In this document: in pieces, positions 11,390 to 21,433 of the stretch
Layout of the letters: each line of letters begins with the position of its first letter
Position numbering within the stretch: position 1 is the stretch's first letter
From: Caprella mutica
Taxonomy: Eukaryota > Arthropoda > Malacostraca > Amphipoda > Caprellidae
Direction of reading: 5' to 3'
Assembly (NCBI GenBank): GCA_947561585.1
Contig: CANNZV010001043.1
Coordinates: 251,467 to 315,466, forward strand
Length of the DNA stretch: 64,000 nucleotides
The notes under the pieces: model-generated
Databases searched by the model: none
What the model was told of the DNA's origin: nothing
The model's input: only the letters and a program-made list of their open reading frames with translations
Translations under genes and position numbers: made by a program

Positions 11390-12600
11390 GTGATAATACT
11401 TGAAACGTACGAGCCTTCCTAACACAAGCCTTCCTAACACAAAAATCTATCACAAAATTAAAAAAGTGTTAACCCCCCGATGATACAGGGGGGGGGGGTG
11501 TTTTTTGGTGAAAAAAAAGTTGACGTATCTTTCTGAAAATTCGTGAGAGTTCACGGTCCTCCGAAATGGAAATTGAAATAATGCGTCAGAAAGACTCCGA
11601 GATTCTCTAGAGAATGGTGTAGGTCAAAAGTTCCTAGGACCCAGGAAACCTCCTTCAACAAGCGTTTCAAAGTTCATTTTTTGGCCAAAAATGGCGTTAC
11701 AGCTTTTTTTGGTCGATTTTACATGTCGAACTGGTCTAAAAAAGTGGTGTACGGACATGGTCCATGCCACACTTATGGCACTCATTGTGATGGTAAATTT
11801 TTTTCGAAATTCGACCCCTAACCCCCCTCAAAATGGGGGTTGAAGTTTACCTCTGTTCGTGGACCCGGGGTTGGACCCTGGAACCCTCTGATCAAAACGG
11901 GACCCACATCACGTGAAAGATCCCAAAATTCCCTACAAGACCATACAAGTATGATTTTCATAGACCCAAACCAAGCTGAGCTACGCAATTCCGAAAATGT
12001 CAAATTTTTGCATTTCAGCCCCAAAATTTTTCCGACCTGAAATTTTTTTGTAATTTTTTCTCACGGAAATGGCATTCACGGCAAAATGGTTGGGTTAAGG
12101 AGGGAAAGTCATCAGGTCAAAAAGATGCGGGCACATTTTCCACATTTAAGAACAGTTAGCACGTACCATATTTCCTCCCCCAACTCCTTCTATGGCGGTT
12201 CCCCCAGCACCTATAAAATCACTCACTTTTGTCTTTGAGGTCGTGTAGCTACGACCATGGTCGACACACAGATTTCTCATACCTGGAAATGGATACGTAT
12301 CAAAATTGTCTACACGACACAACAATCCACAACTCTCTACTTCTACCAGGGGAGGAGCTATAAGCTCTACAAAATAAAATTGAATTTCACGAAATTCAAA
12401 AGCCGAAATTTAAAAAAAAAACAGAACTGAGGCCCTGTGGAGACCCCAGTGCTCTTTCATATTCCAAAAGGGCTAAGCTTTAGACCCAAAACTGTAGGAG
12501 GAGATGAGATTTCTAACTTTAGTTGCACTGTTTATATATTTACTTAGTTTTTCCCAAGGAAAAAGCTGAGAGTCAGCGCACACCACACACACACGAATAT

Positions 12601-12930
12601 CGCAAGCTCCCCCCCATGTATCGTTGGCATGGACGGAGGTTCCCCCACCTAAAACCCCCCACCTGGGTGTGGGGTGGGGGTTGGGTGGGATGATTGGGGG
12701 ATGAACCCAAGGACCAAGGTCCATGGTGTGGTTCCGGGGGAACGGCGCCGCCAGAGGGATGGGGGGTCGCAAGCTCCCCCCCATGTATCGTTGGCATGGA
12801 CGGAGGTTCCCCCACCTAAAACCCCCCACCCGGGTGTGGGGTGGGGGGTGGGTGGGATGATGGGGGGATGAACCCAAGGTCCAAGGTCAATGGTGTGGTT
12901 CCGGGGGAACGGCGCTGCCAGATTTTACAG
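12601..12930. repeat. GC-rich 167-bp tandem duplication
   Basis: Two nearly identical units start with CGCAAGCTCCCCCCCATG at 12601 and 12768, each holding C-runs and the CACCCGGGTGTGGGGTGGGG-like segment and ending near GGTTCCGGGGGAACGGCG. Open frames across it come from the repeat and are not believed to be genes. Confidence 0.85.
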
Positions 12931-13499
12931 TACGTAATGCAAAAATAAAAATTCACCAACCTACCAAACTAATTAATGAATTCTGATTCCTGTCAATTCA
13001 ATTAAATAATCTCCAGCCAATTAATTTTAATAACCAAATTTTTAAGTGATTTTTTTTAAATTACTTCTAGATAATTGTAATTATATGCTATTTTACCATG
13101 ATTAGAGTGGAACATGACGGAAATTACCGCTATGGGTTGCGCATGTATAATTTTATAGTTATTAAATACAATGTGTTACTGTAAAACGGATAGAAATTGA
13201 GTTTCAAGAGAAAAACGGTACTTAAACTTTTACGTAATCAATTGGAATAGCTTAGAGAGAGGATGAAGAATTTTCTTTAAACAAAGAAAATAATAATTAG
13301 TTTTCTATAAAAGAGTTTGAGGGGAAACTAACATAAAAATTAAAGGAACAAAAGTAATAAAAGTTGACAAAGAGCAAGAAACTAAACAGTGTCTAATTGC
13401 ATAATATTGTCACGCTACATGATAACAGTCAAACGGAAAAATGAATATGTGTAAATAAAACAATAGCGTGATATAATATTTAATAATAAATATTCGAAT

Positions 13500-13830
13500 G
13501 TATATCTTTTCACTAGGTAGCATGCCGCACGTTTCTATCACGCCAATACATAATTCCACCCAATAACAAACTATAAAACTGATATCGTCACGATAATTTA
13601 TAATTTCTGTTATCTTTTCACTGAGCAGCGTGCCGCACGTTTCTATCACGCCAACACATAATTCCATCCGATATCAAACTATACAATTGATATCGTCACG
13701 CCAATTTATATTTTCTGTCATCATTGTACTAAGTTGCGTAACGCACGTTTCTTTCACGCTAAAACATTATTCCATTCAAAAGTATAGTATACAATTTAAT
13801 AATTAATATGTCGTCACGCTAATTTCTATT
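13500..13830 (-). repeat. Three inverted 108-bp satellite monomers, right arm of FB1
   Basis: Reverse complements of the left-arm satellite: GTGCCGCACGTTTCTATC and GATATCGTCACG occur with the same internal order. Only about three monomers remain here against about 43 on the left. Confidence 0.9.
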
Positions 13831-14019
13831 TCTATTTTATTCTCACTAACTAGTGTACTTCCCATCACAATTTATGGGTTATCAATAGTAAAAGAAAAAA
13901 ATATTATTAATTAAAGATATATATATTCAAAGAATATATTTGAAGGAATTAATTAAAAAAAAAGTTGTTTAAAAAAATGTATTTAGACAGAAAAATATGT
14001 AAAACAATTGAGCCAAGAA

Positions 14020-14275
14020 ATTTGAGTCAAAAAATTTGAGTCAAAAAAATTTGAGTCAAAAAAATTTGAGTCAAAAAAATTTGAGTCAAAAAAATTTGAG
14101 TCAAAAAAATTTGAGTCAAAAAAATTTGAGTCAAAAAAATTTGAGTCAAAAAAATTTGAGTCAAAAAAATTTGAGTCAAAAAAAATTTGAGTCAAAAAAA
14201 ATTTGAGTCAAAAAAAATTTGAGTCAAAAAAATTTGAGTCATCAAATTGAGTCAAAAAAATTGATTCAAAAAATT
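14020..14275 (-). repeat. 15-bp tandem array (TTTGAGTCAAAAAAA)n, right arm
   Basis: About 16 copies, the inverse counterpart of the 5093-5995 array but with a homogenised variant (AAAAAAATTTGAGTC instead of the complement of GACTCAAATATTTTT). Open frames over it are repeat artefacts. Confidence 0.92.
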
Positions 14276-14284
14276 TAATTTTCT

Positions 14285-16830
14285 GCATTTTAGACAGTTG
14301 CGTGAGCGTGCACGCCAATTATTTTAATTTAGACATTTGCGTGAGCGTGCACGCCATTTTCTAAAATTTTCTGCGTTTTTGACAGTTGCGTGAGCGTGCA
14401 CGCCAATTATTTTTTTTCCGCATTTTAGACAGTTGCGTGAGCGTGCACGCCAATTATTTTAATTTAGACATTTGCGTGAGCGTGCACGCCTTTTTATATT
14501 TTTTCTGCGTTTTTGACAGTTGCGTGAGCGTGCACGCCAGTTCTTTTTTTTTCCGCATTTTAGACGGTTGCGTGAGCGTGCACGCCAATTATTTTAATTT
14601 AGACATTTGCGTGAGCGTGCACGCCATTTTTTAAAAATTTTCTGCGTTTTTGACAGTTGCGTGAGCGTGCACGCCAATTATTTTTTTTCCGCATTTTAGA
14701 CAGTTGCGTGAGCGTGCACGCCAATTATTTTAATTTAGACATTTGCGTGAGCGTGCACGCCTTTTTTTTATTTTTTTCTGCGTTTTTGACAGTTGCGTGA
14801 GCGTGCACGCCAGTTCTTTTTTTTCCGCATTTTAGACAGTTGCGTGAGCGTGCACGCCAATTATTTTAATTTAGACATTTGCGTGAGCGTGCACGCCATT
14901 TTTTAAAATTTTTCTGCGTTTTTGACAGTTGCGTGAGCGTGCACGCCAATTATTTTTTTTCCGCATTTTAGACAGTTGCGTGAGCGTGCACGCCAATTAT
15001 TTTAATTTAGACATTTGAGTGAGCGTGCACGCTATTTTTTTAATTTTTTTATGCGTTTTTGACAGTTGCGTGAGCGTGCACGCCAATTATTTTTTTCCGC
15101 ATTTTAGACAGTTGCGTGAGCGTGCACGCCAATTATTTTAATTTAGACATTTGCGTGAGCGTGCACGCCATTTTTTAAAAAATTTCTGCGTTTTTGACAG
15201 TTGCGTGAGCGTGCACGCCAATTCTTTTTTTTCCGCATTTTAGACAGTTGCGTGAGCGTGCACGCCAATTATTTTAATTTAGACATTTGCGTGAGCGTGC
15301 ACGCCTTTTTTTTATTTTTTTCTGCGTTTTTGACAGTTGCGTGAGCGTGCACGCCAGTTCTTTTTTTTCCGCATTTTAGACAGTTGCGTGAGCGTGCACG
15401 CCAATTATTTTAATTTAGACATTTGCGTGAGCGTGCACGCCATTTTTTAAAATTTTTCTGCGTTTTTGACAGTTGCGTGAGCGTGCACGCCAATTATTTT
15501 TTTTCCGCATTTTAGACAGTTGCGTGAGCGTGCACGCCAATTATTTTAATTTAGACATTTGAGTGAGCGTGCACGCTATTTTTTTAATTTTTTTATGCGT
15601 TTTTGACAGTTGCGTGAGCGTGCACGCCAATTATTTTTTCCGCATTTTAGACAGTTGCGTGAGCGTGCACGCCAATTATTTTAATTTAGACATTTGCGTG
15701 AGCGTGCACGCCATTTTTTTATTTTTTCTGCGTTTTTGACAGTTGCGTGAGCGTGCACGCCAGTTCTTTTTTTTCCGCATTTTAGACAGTTGCGTGAGCG
15801 TGCACGCCAATTATTTTAATTTAGACATTTGCGTGAGCGTGCACGCCATTTTTTAAAAAATTTCTGCGTTTTTGACAGTTGCGTGAGCGTGCACGCCAGT
15901 TATTTTTTTTCCGCATTTTAGACAGTTGCGTGAGCGTGCACGCCAATTATTTTAATTTAGACATTTGCGTGAGCGTGCACGCCATTTTTTTATTTTTTCT
16001 GCGTTTTTGACAGTTGCGTGAGCGTGCACGCCAATTCTTTTTTTCCGCATTTTAGACAGTTGCGTGAGCGTGCACGCCAATTATTTTAATTTAGACATTT
16101 GCGTGAGCGTGCACGCCATTTTTTTTTCTGCGTTTCTGACAGTTGCGTGAGCGTGCACGCCAATTCTTTTTTTTCCGCATTTTAGACAGTTGCGTGAGCG
16201 TGCACGCCAATTATTTTAATTTAGACATTTGCGTGAGCGTGCAAAAATTTCTGCGTTTTTGACAGTTGCGTGAGCGTGCACGCCAATTATTTTTTTTCCG
16301 CATTTTAAACAGTTGCGTGAGCGTGCACGCCAATTATTTTAATTTAGACATTTGCGTGAGCGTGCACGTCATTTTTTTTAATTTTTCCGCGTTTTAGACA
16401 GTTGCGTGAGCGTGCACGCCAATAATTTTTTTTCCGCATTTTAGACAGTTGCGTGAGCGTACACGCCAATTATTTTAATTTAGACATTTGCGTGAGCGTG
16501 CACGCCATTTTTTTAAAAAATTTCTGCGTTTTTGACAGTTGCGTGAGCGTGCACGCCAATTATTTTTTTTCCGCATTTTAAACAGTTGCGTGAGCGTGCA
16601 CGCCAATTATTTTAATTCAGACATTTGCGTGAGCGTGCACGTCATTTTTTTAATTTTTCCGCGTTTTAGACAGTTGCGTGAGCGTGCACGCCAATAATTT
16701 TTTTCCGCATTTTAGACAGTTGCGTGAGCGTGCACGCCAAGAAATTCCATAAAATTCCACTTTTCCATATTTTAGTCAACTTAGTTGCGTGGGCGTGCAC
16801 GCAAATTCCTTTTTTCCGGCTTTTAGACAG
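14285..16830. repeat. GTGCACGC array with about 136-bp higher-order unit, right arm
   Basis: Every unit carries TTGCGTGAGCGTGCACGCC. Three unit types alternate: one after CCGCATTTTAGACAG, one after AATTTAGACAT and one after CTGCGTTTTTGACAG, giving a three-unit repeat of about 136 bp (CCGCATTTTAGAC at 14418, 14553, 14689). About 18-19 higher-order copies. The left arm has only about five units (4840-5090). The final stretch 16700-16830 matches 4873-5000 closely in inverse orientation. Confidence 0.93.
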
Positions 16831-16831
16831 T

Positions 16832-16855
16832 GGCGTGAGCGTGCACGCTCACGCC
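16832..16855. repeat. Subterminal 24-bp perfect palindrome (right arm of FB1)
   Basis: Perfectly self-complementary, same core as the palindrome at 4844-4871, at nearly the same distance from the element end. Confidence 0.75.
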
Positions 16856-16890
16856 GATTATTAATTCTTTTCCGTATTTTAGATACTGCC

Positions 16891-16899
16891 CTCAAGCCA
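16891..16899 (+). repeat. Right 9-bp target duplication of FB1
   Basis: CTCAAGCCA, identical to 4801-4809. Confidence 0.9.
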
Positions 16900-17336
16900 C
16901 CTGGGGTATAGTACCCACGCGCCCCCCCTGACTTAGAGCCGGTAGAGCTGGGTGGATGAGAGTACTCAAGATAATTTTAATTAATCGAAAAGTTTCTGCA
17001 GTACTACTGGGATCAAGTATTTTCTTCATTCTGGTATTATATACTTAGCAGAATACTTAAACTAAAGACGAATCTTCAAGAATAATTCAGAGCTCAATTA
17101 TCACACGTCTTATGCAGGCAAGTGTCAAAATGGAACTTTAAATATTTCTTACTTCGCCTAACAAGATAATTTTTATCTGATACCTATTTTGAAATTTCAA
17201 CATGCCGACACACTGCTACTCCGTATTTTTAAAATATGAACCATGCGGGAATTCAGGCAAATTTGTCTATAACTTGGAAAAGTTCGTGGTGATGAAGTGA
17301 TGTGTCCGGGTAACGAACCTGCATTCAGATATCCTG
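16900..17336. other. Spacer, no gene seen
   Basis: AT-rich after a short GC-rich start (GGGGTATAGTACCC near 16903 and CGCGCCCCCCC near 16919). Nothing coding is supported. Confidence 0.4.
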
Positions 17337-17868
17337 CGGTCAGGTACATGCATAGTAAACAGAATAGTATAGTACCCCAGTTACATGTATTATTCAAATT
17401 TATTCTGGGTAGGCTGTGACGTCATGTATGTAAACAAGAGGTCACGTCATAGTAAACAGAATTGCTGTGGGTCACGTGGAATAGAGAATTAAGATGGAGG
17501 CCAACGCAACCGATCTGACTAATGATCTAATTATCTTGAATAAATCGTCTTCTTCAAGACGAAAAATTTGTTACTATTTTGGGTGTAAAAAGACCAGTAG
17601 CAATTTCATCAACAGTCATTTTTTAATTTTCGTCCGTATGACTATAGAGATTGGATAATAGCATGCGGTAATGTGGAATTAAAAAAAATATCACCGAAAA
17701 CGTTATTTTACAAAAGTTGGGTGTGTTGCAGCCATCTTTTGTGTTTGTACTGTACGTACAAACGTACGCACCATTGTTGACATGTGACGTCACAGCCTAC
17801 CGGGACACGCGTAATATCCCCCCTATAGCTCTGGGATACTATATATTCTCCGTACTGTGGGTACATGT
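17337..17868. mobile_element. Inverted-repeat element carrying THAP remnant
   Basis: GTAGGCTGTGACGTCA at 17407-17422 is inverted at 17783-17800, and weaker inverted similarity continues outward (ATAGTATAGTACCCCAG on the left against ATATAGTATCCCAGAG in the complement of the right), giving imperfect inverted ends of about 85 bp around a THAP-like coding remnant. No certain target duplication was found, so boundaries are approximate. It may be a P-type or other THAP-transposase element remnant; this is inference. Confidence 0.5.
17494..17740 (+). pseudogene. THAP-type zinc finger fragment, frameshifted
   Basis: ATG at 17494 opens a frame with CYYFGC (C-X4-C) about 25 residues in. At a T-run (17619-17624) the frame must change by one base, after which the sequence reads R-D-W-I-I-A-C-G, then ISPKTLFYKSW and VCCSHL. 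THAP domains have C-X2-4-C, a conserved W, a basic/Pro stretch and a C-X2-H near VCS-HF, in this order and with about this spacing. So the pieces fit one THAP domain broken by an indel. No long transposase body follows; the frame ends shortly after 17750. THAP domains are the DNA-binding part of P-type transposases and of host THAP proteins, so which it came from is open. Confidence 0.6.
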
Positions 17869-17924
17869 TACCTTGGCACTGTGCCACCGTGGATGTATAT
17901 TAGGTAGGGGGTCCACCGTGCATA

Positions 17925-18001
17925 CAATTACCGGAACGGGACATGAATTACCGGAACGGGACATGAATTACCGGAAAGGAGCATGAATTACCGGAACGGA
18001 G
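17925..18001 (+). repeat. About 20-bp tandem repeat at FB6 left end
   Basis: Four units of ATTACCGGAACGGGACATGA with small changes. The inverse array of three units is at about 27383-27445. Confidence 0.85.
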
Positions 18002-18536
18002 TTGTTTTGTTGAGAAATATTCCTATTTATTTAATTTAGTTACACAAATAGTCGATATATGGTCTAAATGATATCATATCTAACTCGTTTCGTCCCGTAA
18101 TCGTTACAAAACGTATGATACATAGACAAACATTTTACAAGAGTATATGCTGAAATTAGTTTTCTTTATAAGATATTTCATAGAAAATACTTTAAGGAGA
18201 AACTAAAGTAATTTTAGTGTGATTATAATTTTATTGAGAAATAACGCTAGTTATGTAATTTAGGTATGTATTTGGTCCAAATATGATATCATATTGAACC
18301 ATTTTATACTAATTTCTGCTCGCTCGTAATCGCTACCCAACGTCTGAAATAGACATCGTGATTCTGCATTATAGTATTATTGAGTTCTATATTTTCAGTA
18401 CCTACAAATTCGGAATATATTTCAAAAGAAGCAGCTTCAAGGTAGAAAATTAGAGGAACTATTTAAGCTACCTATAAAATTTGTTAACTATTGCATTATA
18501 TTACCTGCCTAATTAAGAACCATGGTACCTAACTAT

Positions 18537-20143
18537 TGTAGTGACTCACGTCATACATTCTTATATATAATCCTTAAATATAAAATACTAATCATAATTC
18601 TCCTTATCTTTATTTTATTAATTATCTTATTTTAACAGCATGCTCTTCCTTAAGGTTAACTTAATTCTATTTAATAATAAATAGAATTTCCTTCTTAATT
18701 GTAATACAAATAATCTTATTTTCAAACAACCATCGTCACACGCACACCTTATATTTGTTACCGATAGTACCAACCCTCGCGAAGCTAGAAAGTTTGTAAA
18801 CAATGTATCCACTAGGCCTAAGAAAACAAAGCCCTCTTTGGAATATTCTGCGCCAACTGTCAGTATAGACGCTGAACTAGTTAAATAAACACCTGTGTAT
18901 AGTTCTTAAACTTTGTGATTCGTAATTTCATAGACACATATCATTTGATATACTTATAGTCTATTCTCATTGAGAATTCCTTCTTTACATTTGTGATAAC
19001 ATATTCTTGCTTTACAGACCTAGGAAACTTATTAATTGTTAGTAAAATACTAGCTTGGTTATACAAACTTATGCCCAATATATACCTACCCTCTTGACGC
19101 TCATCTATGAACACTGAACATCGTTGCTACTTCTTCAGCACAATATCTTCAGTTTCATCATCCCCAATAATTGGGTACAGTATAAATATATAATTTCATC
19201 TTTCTTTATATACAGCTTATTATATTATCTGTCATAATATAATGAATATTTACTATTCTATAATTCTTATCTTACTTACCATATCATTGAATGCAAATAT
19301 TTAAATAACAAGTATACTAAATATGGCAGTGCCTTAAATAATAGTAATGTATTCAATATATGTAATATTAGTTATTATCAGTACTAGATATTATGTGTAC
19401 ATAATATACGCGTAGCGTAAAGCTTGCTCAGTACGCTTTCTATGAGTGACGCTATCAAAGAAAACGATAAGCCTCAAAGCCTTAAGGGGTACTGCCTCAG
19501 ATATTAAATCTCACCAACCTTATCGGTAGTAAGCAATTTTCTTTTTAACTGACTAAGTTCTTATAATCTCATTTATTTTAATATTCTAAATAACTCACTA
19601 CTATTTTATTTGAGTAACTTTTGGTGATTACTAGACAATTGTTTAGTAAACAATTTATTTATTTAAAGTAACGTAATCTAACCAGAGGAGTGAAAATAAT
19701 ATACAAATGCAAATATTGATATCCTTCATGATTTGCAGGAATTAGTCTACGCAACTAGTACTACGCCGCAATTACTACTACACAACTCAGTGGTAATCAT
19801 TCTCAGTCACAGGTTCGACTGATATATCAGCTATCAAGCGCATATCCTTCTCCTCAACGTGGTAAAGTAGAGGATACCCCAAGCTTTGGCAACGCAAGCA
19901 CCAACGCTAGCACACTCGTCTTCGCAACCTACCTCACTCAAGACGAGCTCTGAATTCTCACTCATTACTCTCAAAGTTATGTTATTGATATTTAAGTAAA
20001 TTATTACTAACAATTAAACATTTTATTTTCATGCAGAAGTCATTTATTTAGAGCCAAAGAAAAGTATTGAAATATCATTATAATTAAAGTAAAGGAAAAA
20101 GAAAATATAATAAAAATAAGTATCATCTAAACGAGTTACAAAA
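18537..20143 (+). repeat. Left LTR of gypsy element
   Basis: 1607 bp, starts TGTAGTGACTCACGTC, ends TTACAAAA just before the primer site. It is AT-rich, with no gene inside. A 61-residue frame present in both LTRs is not considered coding. Confidence 0.93.
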
Positions 20144-20144
20144 C

Positions 20145-20160
20145 TGGTGACCCCGGATTG
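20145..20160 (+). other. Primer-binding site of gypsy element
   Basis: TGGTGACCCCGGATTG one base after the LTR. TGG pairs with the CCA end of a tRNA. The exact tRNA was not identified. Confidence 0.75.
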
Positions 20161-20452
20161 ACAACGAACACTCAAGCAAACTTCTGATATGGCTCAGATG
20201 TAATGATTTTTTGTATGGAATAAAATAAGGTAGTCATTGAGAGTTACTTAATATCTTAAATCTCTAACTTCTTAAGATCTATCTCTAGAAATTACTAACT
20301 GCATGATATAGTTTTAAGCTAATAATATCTTTCTCTCCTTAAAAAAATTCACTTTCAGAACGATTGTGGGTATTATAACCATATTATTCAAAATACTCAT
20401 TTGAATTGTTCTTCTTACTTTCATTCTTATCTTTAATCTTTCCTCTTTTACA

Positions 20453-21433
20453 ATGGTTGGGAATAATGATACAACCAATCCAGCTACTGCCACTTCTGCT
20501 ACTCATATACCTAACCTACCTGAATTTCATCCAGATGAAGAATGGCTCATTCTTGCTAAAAAGTTACTTCAAAATGCAGGGCAGCTATCGAATACTGCTA
20601 AATTCTTAGCCCTCTATAAAAGTTTACCAAGAGACATACAGAAGGATTGTAAAGAAATGCTACAATCGGATGCAGAAAACACTTTTGATCTGCTATGCGA
20701 AGAGCTAAATAAAAGATTTGAAACCCCAGCTCACGTCAAGTTTCAAAATATGTATACATGTGAAACTATTGGTGACAGATCACCAGTACAATTCCTTAGA
20801 GATCTTCGTCGCAAACATTCTTCAGTCGGTACTATAAATCTTGAACATCTTCAATTTGCATATGCACAAGGTTTGCCTGATAAATACAAACAATTGGTAT
20901 TTAGTGATTCACCAAATAACTTAGATGGAATTGCTGAAAGAATAGAGAAACTCCATAATGTCAACAAAAGCTCTGTGGCCACATCAAATTCTTACCCATT
21001 CCAAATAAATAACTATTCTTCTTCGATTCCAAATGGAGCCATTTCAAACGTAAATTCGAAAGAGAATGAAGCCCAAAACATGAAAGATAATTCCTTGTTG
21101 AATGGATCGAGACAAATGCAACTCTTAGAAGATTTGAAGGAAACAATGGTAAAATTGAACAAACGAATAGATGAAGTAGAATCTGCTGTCACAAGTTACA
21201 AAAAACAACCTCCGGTACAAAATGAACAAAATTATCGTTCTTACCCTCAACGTGCGATAACTCAACAGAGGAAAGCTAATTTTGATAATTATGCTCCTAA
21301 GCCCAAATCCAATGCTAATGGATTTTGTAAGTATCATACTCTCTTCGGACATCGTTCACGCACTTGCATTTTCCCATGTAATTGGGGAAAAGAAAACACT
21401 TCTCGTAAGCCATTCAACCAGGGAAACTATTAA
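20453..21433 (+). CDS. gag: gypsy gag
   Basis: 326 codons. ATG at 20453; the preceding about 300 nt is leader. Residues 25-160 form the capsid-like region ([10 protein letters not shown] start, A-Q-G-L-P block near residue 140). A Gln/Asn-rich linker with a coiled-coil-like stretch (residues 205-250) follows, and near residue 292 comes a nucleic-acid-binding motif [14 protein letters not shown], a histidine-containing variant of the zinc knuckle common in insect Ty3 elements. The gag stop (21431-21433) directly follows a frameshift signal (see next entry), so gag is made alone or as a gag-pol fusion. Confidence 0.9.
   Translation: MVGNNDTTNPATATSATHIPNLPEFHPDEEWLILAKKLLQNAGQLSNTAKFLALYKSLPRDIQKDCKEMLQSDAENTFDLLCEELNKRFETPAHVKFQNMYTCETIGDRSPVQFLRDLRRKHSSVGTINLEHLQFAYAQGLPDKYKQLVFSDSPNNLDGIAERIEKLHNVNKSSVATSNSYPFQINNYSSSIPNGAISNVNSKENEAQNMKDNSLLNGSRQMQLLEDLKETMVKLNKRIDEVESAVTSYKKQPPVQNEQNYRSYPQRAITQQRKANFDNYAPKPKSNANGFCKYHTLFGHRSRTCIFPCNWGKENTSRKPFNQGNY

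Larger units (their letters stand above)
10836..13490. other. Interior of FB1, non-coding
   Basis: Unique AT-rich sequence on both sides of a GC-richer core (11480-12930). The core has a G-run (11490-11499), an unfamiliar stretch with several short ORFs none of which resembles a known protein, and a tandem duplication at 12601-12930. The stretch 11130-11200 is an inverse relative of 36995-37065 inside FB2 (shared TTCCATCCGTG and GCTTGTGTCCC blocks). A small hAT-type MITE sits at 11211-11389. No transposase was recognised. Confidence 0.6.
4810..16890. mobile_element. FB1: 12.1 kb foldback-like element with tandem-array arms
   Basis: Termini are inverted: the left end starts GGCACTAACTAAAATGCGG and the reverse complement of the right end starts GGCAGTATCTAAAATACGG. 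Perfect 9-bp direct repeats (CTCAAGCCA) flank it. Going inward, both arms carry the same three modules in mirrored order: units with the GCGTGCACGC palindrome, then a 15-bp GACTCAAA-type array, then a linker with a conserved block (ACTATTGATAACCCAT, about 6038-6053; reverse complement about 13876-13891), then 108-bp satellite monomers. Copy numbers differ greatly between arms. The middle (about 10840-13480) has no transposase ORF. Tandem-repeat arms and a 9-bp duplication are the hallmarks of Drosophila Foldback elements, which are related to Mutator-type transposons; that placement is inference. No autonomous copy is visible. Confidence 0.88.

Noticed and set aside
12473..12877. Pro/Gly-rich frames on both strands
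   Set aside because: Created by a GC-rich 167-bp tandem duplication with C- and G-runs.
14285..16830. CRISPR-like alternation of constant core and spacers
   Set aside because: Spacers fall into three recurring types, not unique ones, and the setting is eukaryotic with no cas genes.
18627..18812. 61-codon minus-strand frame present in both gypsy LTRs
   Set aside because: Its repetition only reflects LTR identity.
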